64,000 nucleotides of DNA from Allium sativum (taxonomy: Eukaryota > Streptophyta > Magnoliopsida > Asparagales > Amaryllidaceae), in contig CM060926.1 of NCBI GenBank assembly GCA_030737875.1, positions 167,361,079 to 167,425,078 on the forward strand, read 5' to 3'. Shown here piece by piece: positions 35,958 to 48,427 of this stretch. The number at the start of each line of letters is the position of its first letter. The stretch's first letter is position 1. The notes under the pieces are model-generated. The model was given only the letters and a program-made list of their open reading frames with translations. It did no database searches and had not been told where the DNA came from. Both the position numbers and the translations under genes were made by a program.

Positions 35958-36599
35958 GTTGTCATATTATTCCTACTATGTTGACTCGCTTTCACTTGCG
36001 TTGGGAATACGCCTTGGGTAGTTTAGGAAAACTTGAGATGGGCTATGAAACTTAACATGAATTAAGTAATGGGACAATGGGCATAAGTGGAAAATGTGGA
36101 CTTTCTCGTGGCCTAAATTTGACATGAACATGAGAAGTAGGAAAACATGAAAGTGCCCAACTCGAGGTTGGGTTGAGTTTGTGGCATAAATCTGCCCGGA
36201 ACCGCCCGGCAAATCCAGTAGCTACAGACAATAAGACCCAATGTGAGTAGTTGGTCATATCGCGCTTAAAACCCGAGGTTAGACTAGGTTGTGGTGTAAA
36301 GCTGCTCGGACCCGCCCGACGTAACCAGTAACCACAACAAAGTCTAATGTGAGAGGTTGGGGTGCACTAATTTACTTAATGCCACATGATAAGGTTGGGT
36401 TAGTTTGACTAATGGCACTTAACCGATAGGACAAGAATGGGTAGGTTAAGTAAGACCGGACTTGATTACTTAAAGACACTTAACCATATAACACGATTAG
36501 CGGATGGGTTAGTTTAACCTAAATGGATTGATAACACCTGACTGGGATAACGCGATGCGTGGTAGGGTTAAGTAAACCCACAAGAATGATACTTAACCA

Positions 36600-37060
36600 T
36601 TATAAATACGACTAGTGGATGGGGTTAAGTTAACCTACACTTAACCAATCTGACTCTGTAATTTGATGGGGTTAAGTTAACTTACGCTTAACCAATCTGA
36701 CTTGATGATTTGATAGGATTAAGTCACGAACCTCTTAAATATGCTTAACCAATCCGACTCGATAATTTAATGGGGTTAAGTTAACCTATACTTAACCAAT
36801 CCGACTCGATAATTTAATGGGGTTAAGTTAACCTATACTTAACCAATCCGACTCGATAATTTAATGGGGTTAAGTTAACCTACACTTAACCAATTTTACT
36901 CGATGATTTGATGAAGTTAAGACAACCTATACTTAACCAATCTGACGCAGTAGCTTGATGAGGTTAAGATAACCTTTACTTAACCAATCTGACACGGTAA
37001 TTTGATAGGGTTAAGTTAACCTATACTTGACCAATCTGACACGATAATCTAGGGTTAAGT
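36600..37060. repeat. 47-bp minisatellite in E2 5' LTR
   Basis: Units of the form GGGGTTAAGTTAACCTATAC then TTAACCAATCCGACTCGATA and ATTTAAT; starts at 36761 and 36808 give 47 bp. Looser versions extend to about 36385 and 37130. Unit sequence is related to the 57-bp repeat of E1. Confidence 0.8.
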
Positions 37061-39047
37061 CATGAACTTCTTGATATACTTAACCAACTTGATACATGGT
37101 TTGTAGAGCTAAGTCTTGAACTTGAATACTTAGCCAATTTTGACATGATTTGTAGGCGGGGTAAGTCATGAACTCGAATGACAACACTTAACCCATTAGA
37201 CAAAACCCTAGTTCAGGGGACTAAGTGGAAAATCGTAGTTAATAAGGATAACGGGAAGGGAAACTAAGTGATAAACCTTAGTTAAGGATAACCGAGTAAT
37301 AATTCTTAGTCAAGAGAATTGGACTAGTTCACAAATAGATGAGTAACCTGATACGGTAGGTCATCGTTTAAACAAACACACGAGGAGGATCGAATGTTTA
37401 TCTGACTTAGATAAAGGCTCCAGCGAACTGGGTGACGAAGCGGTAGCTTTGGGGGACGTGAGGGTAATCTTGGTATCCCTCTGTGAGGTTGCAGATGATC
37501 CGCCTGAGCTCACAGTGGTTAAGGTCTGTGGTAGAAGAACCAAGGGTATGCCTTGGTTGCTGTGCGAGCAACCTAAAGACTTGGGAGGATTAGCGTGGAG
37601 TCGGCGATACTTAGTTTAGCCCTGTGATAGCACGTCGTCGACTACCTACCATCTTTAGTCAATCGTGTACGTATGCGGAAAGGCAGAGAACTCCCAACAG
37701 ACCATATACTTGCTATATAGTTATGGGTGAGGTTGGCCAGTAGGAAAGTGGGGCATGGATGGCCGGAGTATAGTTCTCGTGCATGATTTTCTTGGATTGC
37801 CTTTCAGTAGTTAAGGGAGGGGTCACGTGGGACCATAACCACCGGTACAAAAATAGACCTTGATATCTGCATCGGCAGATAACCTAAAGCTCCCGACCGA
37901 GTCCCGTATTTCATGATTAGCCCTGTCACGGGACTCGGATGGCACATTGAGATACATGTGCATCTAGACATGGAAAAACGATTCACAATACATACGTGGG
38001 AAAAAGGGCGTGGTTGACGTGTAGCGTAATCCCTAGAGGTCCTAGGTGGCTTAAACCCAAACCGAGTTACAAAACGTTTAGTAGGTAGCGTAATCCCTAG
38101 TGGTCCTAGGTGGCATAAATCCTAGCCGAACATTTGAGAATTGATGGTAAGAAAATACAGCTAGATCAAGGGTGACAATCCAAACGATTTCAAGGATAAT
38201 GGAACCACGTTGAAGTAGTATAGAACTACGTGAGGAAGCCCGTAGGATTTACGGCAAGGGCTAAACATATACATGGAAGGAAACATACGAGTTGGGAAAA
38301 CCTACATTAGGTTAACATGGACCATTTCATGACATTGGGCAAGGGACATTTTGTAGCTAACACATGACACGTGTTGGGATACTAGTACGGAAGGTGCAGG
38401 GCAAATATACTCGATAGAACCTTGGGATGTTATATTCGATAGAACCTTGGGATATTATACTTGATTCATAGTGACCGTAGTTTAAACTGATACAGTAGTT
38501 CATCATGTTACCTTGGTTTAGCTTGTCTATCTTGTCATCATCCTTATGTTTACTTTCAGTTTATGCATGTCATGTTACCTTTACCTGTTTTTATGCTGGA
38601 AGTAGATAGGACTTACCAGTCTTTATGACTGACCCCGTTTTCTTTCGCCTCTTTGTCTTCCGTTTTCCCCCCCCCCCACCCCAGGTATTCAGGGAGGAAA
38701 TACTGTTATTTAGCTCAGACTTCTTCTGCTTTAAGGTCATCATGTATTTCTTGAATTTTACTTGGCTATGGCTACTTTACCTTTTTACTTGGGGAATATT
38801 TTATGATTGTGGTTTTATGTTTCTTTAACCATTGCAAGACAGGTTTTCAATGTAATGGCTTTTAAATTCATTTTGATGTAAAAGGCTTTAGACCTTATAA
38901 TTTTATGAGGTAATGAAATTTGGTTTTTCTTCCGCTGTTTTATATGCTTCTGTCTTGTAATATTTCTGTGCATGTTTACCTAGACAATGCCCCTCCAAAG
39001 CTAGTGCATTCTCTTGTGAGTGACCCTGGCGGAGGTGGGGTGTTAAA

Positions 39048-39060
39048 TTGGTATCAGAGC
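39048..39060 (+). other. E2 primer-binding site
   Basis: TTGGTATCAGAGC directly after the LTR end (TGTTAAA, a mutated TGTTACA). Confidence 0.88.
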
Positions 39061-39603
39061 AGAAGGTTACCGGACTGGGCAAAAGTTTTAAAACCTTCTG
39101 AAAACTGTTTGAAAACCGTTTACAAAGAAGCATTTTTCAAGGAAAGTTTTATTTTTAAAGGCTATTCCCCAAAGGCCATTAGCATTATCCTTTGTTTCCT
39201 TGATTGAATCTCTTTTCCTTTCTTTCCCCCGCCTGTAGTCACAGTGATTTGAACTGCGACTAATCCTTTTCTAATTATGTCAGTGTTTTCGATACGATGG
39301 AGGCAGTTCTCGAGAGACCTGTTACCGCGTTATAAGAAAGGATAGTAAGAACAAGGATAAAGGATACAAGCTTAAGGACAAGCAACTTGTTGGTATGACT
39401 TAATCCACAAAGGAGGAAAAGGGTGAATGATAAAATCCATGGCAAGAGAGAGTATCTCTAGTAGGGTAAAAAGGGAAAGATAGTCAAGTATTATGAGATG
39501 AGGACAAGATCATCGAGAGGGCAATTGTATGCTCTCACTGTTAGCGTACCTAAGAAGGATGGTAACGTTTCTATGAAAGGTTTAGCTTTTCTTCTCTATC
39601 ATC

Positions 39604-40035
39604 CCGTCAGGACTTTGCTTTGATCACCTCATCATTTAAGTCTGCTTCGATAGTTGAGTCTCTGCACCTTCGTACTAGCAGAGTGGAGGATCCCATTTTT
39701 ATCTCAAATCTTGTTGAGGAATCGATCCATTTATTCATGACTTTTTTGGATTTGAGGACGCCTATGACTTTTGGGAATAATGCTTATGCTTTAAGCTATG
39801 GGTTGAATTCTTGGAATGGAGTGGTTATCCAGTAAGGGTGCAATTCTCGGTTTTGAAAGGAGGGTAGTTAGGCTCTTGACTTGCCTCGGTAATACCCTTG
39901 AAGTCTCGTGTAACCTTTAGGGTTCTGTCATGATTGGTTACCTAGAACCTCTTGATGCATTTGTTGGTAATCCGTTCGAGTAGAGTTCGCCACTAAGGCA
40001 GATGGTTCATTTCTCTTGTGCATGAGTTATGGAAA
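39604..40035 (+). pseudogene. E2 remnant of protease and RT
   Basis: ORF 39620-39835 reads VESLHLRTSRVEDPIFISN and FMTFLDL, matching the protease remnant of E1 and the protease of G1. The RT block-1 remnant (FATKADGSFLLCM) is at 39983-40035. The active site is lost and the region between is deleted. Confidence 0.6.
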
Positions 40036-40263
40036 TCACTCTAGCAAGTACACTTGGTAACATGGTTGGCATCTGCTTGTTTTCAAGAGATAAGTTCTTC
40101 TGCGAGGAGTGTCGTAGAGCGAGTAAACGAGATTCATGATTCACTAGTGAATTTTGGAGAGCTTACATGAAACCATGAGTGCACGGATATGGTTGAGCAA
40201 AGTATACTAGAGGGAGAATAAGTAAAAGTGGAACGAGAGGCGACAATGAAGTGAGTTCCAGCT

Positions 40264-40372
40264 CATATTTGGAAATAGGAGTTAAGAGGCCACGAAATCA
40301 TGAAGTTAAAGATGGTCAAAGCACAATGGAATTAAGCTCAGGGAAATGCGACTTAGAAGATTGAAGACAAGA
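40264..40372 (+). pseudogene. E2 chromodomain remnant
   Basis: A frame reads ELRGHEIMKLKMVKAQWN, stop, AQGNAT, stop, KIEDK. The TAA and the TAG (where Trp is usual in ATWE) match those of E1. Chromodomains guide integration by reading histone marks; this one cannot be made. Confidence 0.55.
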
Positions 40373-41154
40373 TACGTGCACCATATCTCTTTTTAAGAGT
40401 ATATTCTTGATCCCTGTTTTCCTGTAGAGCTTACCCACATGCTATCTTTTATGCTTATCCTCTCGGTCCTATTCTCGATCTTATATCTGTTGCAAACTCC
40501 ATAGGGGGTATGACCCATCGGTTAATAATACATGCCAGGGTTTGAAGGTGTTCGTTAGGTTGACTAAACCTTTTGGGCTTTATAGGATATGGGTTGGGTT
40601 TAGAAAGGGATTTCTTGTAATCCAAAAGGAGTTTATCTTGCTTATCTTCTCGGTCCTATCTTGAGTACCTTAGGTAGAACCCTATGGACGTAAACATGTA
40701 TTTGAAAACATGTTATGATTGATATGGTTGCAAGTGGTTGCAAGTGGTTGCTCATGGATGCGCGAATACACACTAGGCACTAGATCGGCTCAGTCACATT
40801 TCATATTTCATATGTATATGTGTTTATACTTGTTTATGGATGAATTTGAATGTGTTATCATGTGAATATTGCATATGGATGAATGGTTGTGCACTCATAT
40901 AGTGTTTATGTGACTAGGACTATTTGCATACATGTGGATTCATGGCACTAAACATATTTTGCATTTAGAAGATCAATCAGGCCTGATCATTTGCATTAGA
41001 TAAGGAACATATACACACACTTTTTGAATATGTTCATACATCATTAGAAATCTCTCAAGGACAATGTTTGCTCGTGGATGATGTTTTGAGTAGGTGGATG
41101 ATGGATGGTAGGATACATTCTTCCTAACTTAGAGATTTCGGTGATGAAATCCTT

Positions 41155-41168
41155 AAAGGAGGGGAGAA
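41155..41168 (+). other. E2 polypurine tract
   Basis: AAAGGAGGGGAGAA directly before TGTAACAACCC. Confidence 0.88.
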
Positions 41169-44100
41169 TGTAACAACCCGAATTTTAATAACGTATTAAG
41201 ACAAGAATCGAGGGTAGAATTAAATTTTAAAATAAGAATCAAGAGAAACGGGTTGCGCCGTTTCATTCGTCTCGGAATTCTGGTTGGAAATGAGTCCGAA
41301 ATTTCGTAAATCGGAGTCCGTATGACCGAGATATGGCCTCTAGAAGTTTCATGAAAAATCAGAAAACGAAAACAGATTTTCAAATTTCGAATTTAGCCCC
41401 AAACAGACTGGGCGGGAAAATTTCCCGCCCAGCCCCAGGTCGACTTGGGAGTCGACTAGGGAGTCGACCCCCCAGGGACTAGGTCGACTGAGGAGTCGAC
41501 CTGGGTGTCGACCTGGGGGTCGACCTCCTTGGTCGGGCCAGGTTGGCCTGGTGCACCTGCTTGCTCATTTGTGTCTGTTCTGTTGGCCTGTGACGAGATT
41601 GGATGGTTCAGATCTAAACTAGGGTTAATCTAAGGGCCTAAACTAGTCCTAACTTCTATAAAAACACCCTAAGACCTAGCCTAATTCACTACAAGCCATC
41701 CTAACAACAAAGTGCTGCCCAAATGTCTCTTGATCATGGCCTCCATCTTCAACCTCAAAGGCCTAAGCATGCAAACTAGATTGAAGTCAAAGGAGCAAGC
41801 TTTCTACATCAAATCAAGGAAGTAGAGCAACATCTCAACACCATTATACGACAAATCCTTGCTCATAAATCTATAGCCACGATTTGTAAGTTCTAGCTAC
41901 TTTTAGATCTAAACGGTAGTTCTAGTGTTGACATAGAATAAAATGAGATGAAACCTAAGTATGTTAGTCTATGTGAATCTAGTCTTGCCCCTCTCTTGAA
42001 CCTATGACTTGTGGTCTATTTCTTAGTGATTAAATCATGCCACTCATGTTGTGTTTGACCTAGTTTATCATGTAAGATTGAATCTTGACTTGTGGAATGT
42101 TGGCATGAACCCTTAGAAAAATTTGACTTGTGGAATATTCATATGAACTTGACTTGGGGCTTATGCATGTAAAAGAACCTAAACCCCTCATGACCATTTA
42201 CATGACTACGATGATGAACCTAGTGTTATGCTATCATACATGTTTGAGGCCAATCCCTTTATGTTATCATACATGTTTGAGGCCAATCCCTTTATGTTAT
42301 CATACATGTTTGAGGCCAATCCCTTTATGCTAGCATACATGTTTGAGGCCAATATGTTGTCATATTATTCCTACTATGTTGACTCGCTTTCACTTGCGTT
42401 GGGAATACGCCTTGGGTAGTTTAGGCAAACTTGAGATGGGCTATGAAACTTAACATGAATTAAGTAATGGGACAATAGGCATAAGTGGAAAACGTGGACT
42501 TTGTCGTGGCCTAAATTTGACATGAACATGACAAGTAGGAAAACATGAAAGTGGCCAACTCGAGGTTGGGTTGAGTTTGTAGCATAAATCTGCCCGAAAC
42601 CGCCCTGCAAATCCAGTAGCTACAGACAATAAGACCCAATGTGAGTAGTTGGTCATATCGCGCTTAAAACCCGAGGTTAGACTAGGTTGTGGTGTAAAGC
42701 TGCCCGGAGCCGCCCGGCGTAACCAGTAACCACAACAAAGTCTAGTGTGAGAGGTTGGGGTGCACTAATTTACTTAATGCCACATGATAAGGTTGGGTTA
42801 GTTTGACTAATGGCACTTAGCCGATAGGACATGAATGGGTAGGTTAAGTAAGACCGGACTAGATTACTTAAAGACACTTAACCATATAACACGATTAGCG
42901 GATGGGTTAGTTTAACCTAAATGGGTTGATAACACCCAACTGGGATAACGCGAAGCGTGGTAGGGTTAAGTAAACCCACAAGAATGATACTTGACCATTA
43001 TAAATACGACTAGTCGATGGGGTTAATTTAACCTACACTTAACCAATCCGACTCGGTAATTTGATTTGGTTAAGTTAACTTACGCTTAACCAATCTGACT
43101 TGATGATTTGATAGGGTTAAGTCACGAACCTCTTAAATATGCTTAACCAATCTAACTCGATAATTTAATGGGGTTAAGTTAACCTGTACTTAACCAATCC
43201 GACTCGATAATTTAATGGGGGTTAAGTTAACCTTTACTTAACCAATCTGACTCGATAATTTAATGGGGTTAAGATAACCTACACTTAACCAATTTTACTC
43301 GATGATTTGATGAGGTTAAGACAACCTATACTTAACCAATCTGACGCGGTTGCTTGATGAGGTTAAGATAACCTATACTTAACCAATCTGACACGGTAAT
43401 TTGATAGGGTTAAGTTAACCTATACTTAAACAATCTAACACGATAATCTAGGGTTAAGTCATTAACTTCTTGATATACTTAACCAACTTGATACATGGTT
43501 TGTAGGGATAAGTCTTGAACTTGAATGCTTAGCCAATTTTGACATGATTCGTAGGCGGGGTAAGTCATGAACTCGAGTGACAACACTTAACCCATTAGAC
43601 AAAACCCTAGTTCAGGGGACTATGTGGAAAATCGTAGTTAAAAAGGATAACGGGAAGGGAAACTAAGTGATAAACCTTAGTTAAGGATAACTAAGTAATA
43701 ATTCTTAGTCCAGAGAATTGGACCAGTTCACAAATAGATGAGTAACCTGATATGGTAGGTCATCGTTTAAACAAACACATGAGGAGGTGCGAATGTTTAT
43801 CTGACTTAGATAAAGGCTCCAGTGAACTGGGTGACGAAGCGGTAGCTTCGGGGGACGTGAGGGTACTCTTGGTATCCCTCTGTGAGGTTGCAGATGATCC
43901 GCCTGGGCTCACAGAGGTTAAGGTTTGCGGTAGAAGAACCAAGGGTATGCCTTGGTTGCTGTGCGAGCAACCTAAAAACTGGAGTGGATTAGCGTGGAGT
44001 CGGCGATACTTAGTTTAGCCCTGTGATAGCACATCGTCGACTACCTACCATCTTTATTCAATCGTGTACGTATGCGGAAAGGCAGAGAACTCCCAACAGA

Positions 44101-45442
44101 CCATATACTTGCTATCTAGTTATGGGTGAGGTTGGCCAATAGGAAAGTGGGGCATGGATGGCCGGAGTATAGTTCTCGTGCATGATTTTCTTGGATTGCC
44201 TTTCAGTAGTGGAGGGAGGGGTCATGTGGGACCATAACCACCGATAGAAAAACAGACCTTGATATCTGCATTGGCAGATAACCTAAAGCTCCGGACCGAG
44301 TCCCGTATTTCTTGATTAGCCCTGTCACGGGACATGGATGGCACATTGAGATACATGTGCATCTAGACATGGAAAAACGATTCATGATACATACGTGGGA
44401 AAAAGGGCGTGGTTGACGGGTAGCGTAATCCCTAGCGGTCCTAGGTGGCTTAAACCCAAACCGAGTTACAAAACGTTTAGTAGTTAGCGTAATCCCTAGT
44501 GGTCCTAGGTGGCATAATTCCTAGTCGAACATTCGAGAATTCATGGTAAGAAAATACAGCTTGATCAAGGGTGACAGTCCAAACGATTTCAAGGATAATG
44601 GAACTACGTTGAAGTAGTATAGAACTACGTGAGGAAGCCCATAGGATTTACGGCAAAGGACTAAACATATACATGGAAGGAAACATACGAGTTGGGAAAC
44701 CTACATTAGGTTGACATGGACCATTTCATGACATTGGGCAAGGGACATTTTGTAGCTAACACATGACACGGGTTGGGATACTAGTACGGAAGGTGCAGGG
44801 CAAATATACTCGATAGAACCTTGGGATGTTATACTCGATAGAACCTTGGGATATTATACTTGATTTATAATGACCGTAGTTTAATCTTGATACAGTAGTT
44901 CATCATGTTACCTTGGTTTAGCTTCTCTATCTTGTCATCATCCATATGTTTACTTTCAGTTTATGCATGTCATGTTACCTTTACCTGTTTTTATGCTGGA
45001 AGTAGATAGGACTTACCAGTCTTTATGACTGACCCCGTTTTCTTTCGCCTCTTTGTCTTCCGTTCCCCCCCCCCCTCAGGTTTTCAGGGAGGAAATACTG
45101 TTATTTAGCTCGGACTTCTTCTGCTTCAAGGTCATCATGTATGACTTGGATTTTACTTGGCTATGGCTACTTTACCGTTTTACTTGGGGAATATTTTATG
45201 ACTGTGGTTTTATGTTTCTTTAACTATTGCAAGACAGGTTTTCGATGTAATGGCTTTTAAAGGCATTTTGATGTAAAAGGCTTTAGACCTTATAATTTCA
45301 TGAGGTAATGAAATTTGGTTTTTCTTCCGCTGTTTTATATGCTTCTGTCTTGTAATATTTCTGTGCATGTTTACCTAAATAACACCCCTCCAAAGCTAGT
45401 GCATTCTCTTGTGAGTGACCCTGGCGGAGGTGGGGTGTTACA
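41169..45442 (+). repeat. E2 3' LTR
   Basis: Matches the 5' LTR throughout. It has four instead of three 33-bp units (42227-42355), the minisatellite at about 42990-43450 and a C tract at 45065-45075. The palindrome (41408-41432) and TATAAAAA (41657-41664) are intact. Confidence 0.9.
42227..42355 (+). repeat. 33-bp tandem repeat in E2 3' LTR, four units
   Basis: Same unit as 35862-35957 with one extra copy. The two middle units share TATGTTATC, so the gain is probably a duplication after insertion. Confidence 0.9.
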
Positions 45443-45447
45443 CTCGG
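45443..45447. other. E2 target-site duplication, right copy
   Basis: ctcgg, one C-to-T change from cccgg. Confidence 0.75.
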
Positions 45448-45519
45448 CGTATCCAATGACCACAACAACTGGTCTGATGTGAGAGGTTGGGGTGCATTAA
45501 TGAAATAATGCCACGTGAT

Positions 45520-45900
45520 AGGGTTAAGTCATGAACCGGTTGAATATACTTAACCAATTTGACATGATGATTTGATAGGGTTAAGTCATGAACCGCTTGA
45601 ATATACTTAACCAATTGGACACGATGATTTGATAGGGTTAAGTCATGAACCGCTTGAATATACTTAACCAATTTGACACGATGATTTGATAGGGTTAAGT
45701 CATGAACCGAGTGAGTATACTTAACCAATTGGACACGATGATTTGATAGGGTTAAGTCATGAACCGCTTGAATATACTTAACCAATTTGACACGATGATT
45801 TGATAGGGTTAAGTCATGAACCGATTGAATATACTTAACCAATTGGACACGATGATTATAGTGATTAAGTCATGAACCGCTTGAATATACTTAACCAACC
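45520..45900 (-). repeat. 57-bp minisatellite in E1 3' LTR
   Basis: About seven units matching 28461-28916, with a different order of unit variants. The minus ORF 45438-45842 is the same repeat-derived reading. Confidence 0.88.
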
Positions 45901-47431
45901 TGACAGATGATTCATAGGGCTAAATCATGAACTTGAACGACAACACTTAGCCAATTTGACATGACACATAGGCGGGTTAAGTCACGAACTTGAATGCCAA
46001 CACTTAACCAACTTGACATGCTAGACTGATGGGGTTAAGCCTCGAATTTAAATGACAACACTTAACCTACTGAACGGAAACCCTAGTTCTGCGGTGCTTT
46101 TCAGCAGTAACCCACTAGATGTATCACGGTACCCTGGAACTAGGCAGGGTGGGGCACGATTACTGAGCTGATTGTAAGCGACCAGAACGACGGCTGAGTT
46201 GGTGCGCCATTGTAGGTTCAGGCGGACTATGGTTGTGCACGTAGTCCGGAGTTGAAAAAGCAGGCATTGGGCACCGGTAGATTTACACTGTGCGTGCTTG
46301 ATTCGTGTCGGTGGTTGGCACCCTAGGGCTTGATACACCCTATGGTGGACCTAGTACAGGTGACTACATTTCGTGATTGGGCCGTATGATACAGACACAT
46401 GAACAAGCTAGGACTTGTAGGGAACCGATCGATTAATAGATCATTACGTTGAATTCGTTAGGTAGCATAATCCCTGGTGGTCCTAGGTGGCATAAACCCT
46501 AATCGAATCTAGAAAACGTTCAATAGGTAGCATAATCCCTAGTGGTCCTAGGTGGCATAAACCCTAGTTGAACACGCGATAGTTCATGATAAGGAAACCT
46601 GGCTAGAACAAGGGTGGCGGTCCAAACGATTTCAAGAATGGTGGCACTACGTTGAAGGAGTATAGAAATACGTGATGAAACCCGTACGATGTATGGCAAG
46701 GGACTGTACATATACATGGAAAGGATGATACGGGTTGGGGTACTAGTACAGTTGGTGCAAAGAATATAGGAAAACAAGGAAAATAGTGGAACAGTGAAGC
46801 TTAGAAATCTGGCGATGTTATACTTAGTAGAAACCTTGCAATGTGATACTTGGTAGGAACCTTGATACTCTTGATAGGAAGCATGGGATGTTATACTTGA
46901 TTCATCGTGCCTGTAGCTTACCTCGTCATCATTCTTATGTTTACTTTCAGTTTATTCATGCCATATTGTCTTCACCTGTTTTTATACTGAAAGCCACTAG
47001 GACTTACTCAGTCTTTATGACTGACCCAGTTTGTTTCGCCTCTTTTTCTTTCGTTCTCCCCCTCCCCCCAGGTTCGCAGGGTAAGAATATAGCTTAGTTC
47101 AGATCTTAACAAGCTCCAAGGCTCTTTCATGTACTGCTTGGATTTCTCTTGGCTATGGCTTGCTTTGCTGCTTTATTGGGGAATGATTTATGACTATGGT
47201 TTTGTGCTTCTTTACTATTGCAAGACAGATTTTGATGTAATGGATTTAATAGTATTTTGATGTAAATGGCTTTAGACCTATCAAGATTTCAAAGAAATGA
47301 AATTTGGTTCTTCTTCCGCTGTTTAATATGTTCTGTCTTGTAATATTTCTGTATATGTTTACCTAGATAATGCTCCACCAAAGCTAGTGCATTCCCTTTG
47401 TGAGTGACCCTAGCAGAGGTGGGGTGTTACA

Positions 47432-47436
47432 ATATA
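47432..47436. other. E1 target-site duplication, right copy
   Basis: atata after GTGTTACA; the following ATTTAGG matches H LTR-A near 20180. Confidence 0.75.
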
Positions 47437-47685
47437 ATTTAGGTGTATCCATTCTTCCAAATTTATATTGTAATTCTATTTTTACATGTCATACTTAATA
47501 TCTTATTAAGTCTATATTAACTGATTATCATGTCACATGTTCTTCCTAACATTTAATTAACTAATAGGTAATCATCAATCATGTAATTATTCCAATTTAA
47601 CAAATTGACATGTAACTATCTCAATTCTTATAGTTAAGGGTTCAAGTACGTAATATGTCACATATTAACATGTAATTATCCCAAT

Positions 47686-47690
47686 TTTAC
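47686..47690. other. E3 target-site duplication, left copy
   Basis: tttac before the LTR; the LTR start TG has become TA. Confidence 0.85.
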
Positions 47691-48166
47691 TATTAGCCCA
47701 CTTTGTGAACTGGGCAACACAAAGTCGAGATGTGAAACATTGAAGAACTTAGAGAGCATTATAGCGGGTCGGATCGGAGGAATGTAGCGGTTCGGATCGG
47801 AGATACGTTGCTGATCGGATCGGAGTGCCGCTACTATTTGGTTCAAGGAGACACTGCTATCTGGATCAGAGCGTTACTTACTGTTAATCGGAGCGGAGGG
47901 CCACCTACCTTCTACAAAGACAGATCGGAACGGAGTGAAAGAAAACGAAGACTTAGCCTTGGAACAACACCGAATCAGATCGGATACCCCGATCCGAACC
48001 CCTCCTGTACACTCTTCCGATCCGAACCCATCTTCCACGTCACTCTCCTGCATGATCGCCTGGTTATTCGGAGCGGCTATGACCAGTTCCTACCCACAAC
48101 GTCCACTGCTCTGATGTGTTGTCAACATAGAAATCCATCCGAACCCGAGGGTGATGGGATGGATGA

Positions 48167-48217
48167 CACGTGGCCCCGATCCGGATCGGGTTCTGAGCGA
48201 ATTTTCACCTATAAATA
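48167..48217 (+). promoter_or_regulatory. E3 5' LTR core promoter: G-box and TATA
   Basis: CACGTG at 48167-48172 and TATAAATA at 48210-48217, both kept in the 3' LTR (TATA 60512-60519). Transcription should start near 48240 and yield the gag-pol RNA. Confidence 0.65.
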
Positions 48218-48427
48218 CCCTGTCTGGAGACAATGAAAAGGATCTTCTTTTTGGCACTTTGAGAGTTCAACCACTTCCATAACCCGAATTCCAGCACTCC
48301 CGGATAATCCAAATCGTCTTTTAACATTTGTTTTTAGACAATTGAGTGAATGTACGTGAGTTGTGAGAGAAATTGAGTGAATATCTCATTGTAATTGCAA
48401 TAATATCATTGAGAACAGTGATTGACA

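Larger units (their letters stand above)
34817..39047 (+). repeat. E2 5' LTR
   Basis: Contains a 25-base E2F-type palindrome (35055-35079), GTCGAC array (35087-35165), TATAAAAA (35292-35299), three 33-bp units (35862-35957), a duplicated GCCCGG motif (36192, 36303), a 47-bp minisatellite (about 36600-37060), a duplicated TAGCGTAATCCCTAG block (38023-38125) and a C tract (38667-38682). No coding gene was recognised; ORFs at 35976-36212 and 37361-37543 recur in the 3' LTR without family features. Confidence 0.88.
34817..45442 (+). mobile_element. Element E2: large-LTR non-autonomous chromovirus derivative inside E1
   Basis: LTRs 34817-39047 (4231 bp) and 41169-45442 (4274 bp), PBS TTGGTATCAGAGC (39048-39060), PPT AAAGGAGGGGAGAA (41155-41168). 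TSD is cccgg (34812-34816) and ctcgg (45443-45447), one mismatch. Removing it rebuilds the second GCCCGG motif of the E1 3' LTR, as seen intact at 28372. The 2121-bp interior carries the same remnants as E1. E1 and E2 are clearly related but distinct families. Confidence 0.9.
26272..47431 (+). mobile_element. Element E1: large-LTR non-autonomous chromovirus derivative
   Basis: LTRs 26272-30430 (4159 bp) and 32697-47431 (about 4104 bp without E2) begin TGTAACAACCC. The PBS TTTGGTATTAGAGC (30431-30444) and PPT AAGGAGGGGAGAA (32684-32696) fix the plus strand. TSD atata is at 26267-26271 and 47432-47436. The 2266-bp interior holds only remnants of protease, RT and a chromodomain. It sits in H LTR-B. 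Confidence 0.88.
32697..47431 (+). repeat. E1 3' LTR, interrupted by E2
   Basis: Runs 32697-34816 and 45448-47431, with one copy of the E2 TSD on each side. It matches the 5' LTR throughout, including TATA (33135-33142), the minisatellite (45520-45900) and the C-rich tract (47056-47069, partly broken by T). Confidence 0.88.

Noticed and set aside
47808..48236. 142-codon ORF present in both E3 LTRs
   Set aside because: It spans the U3 promoter and TATA region, has no ATG context or family features, and is kept only because the LTRs are near-identical.
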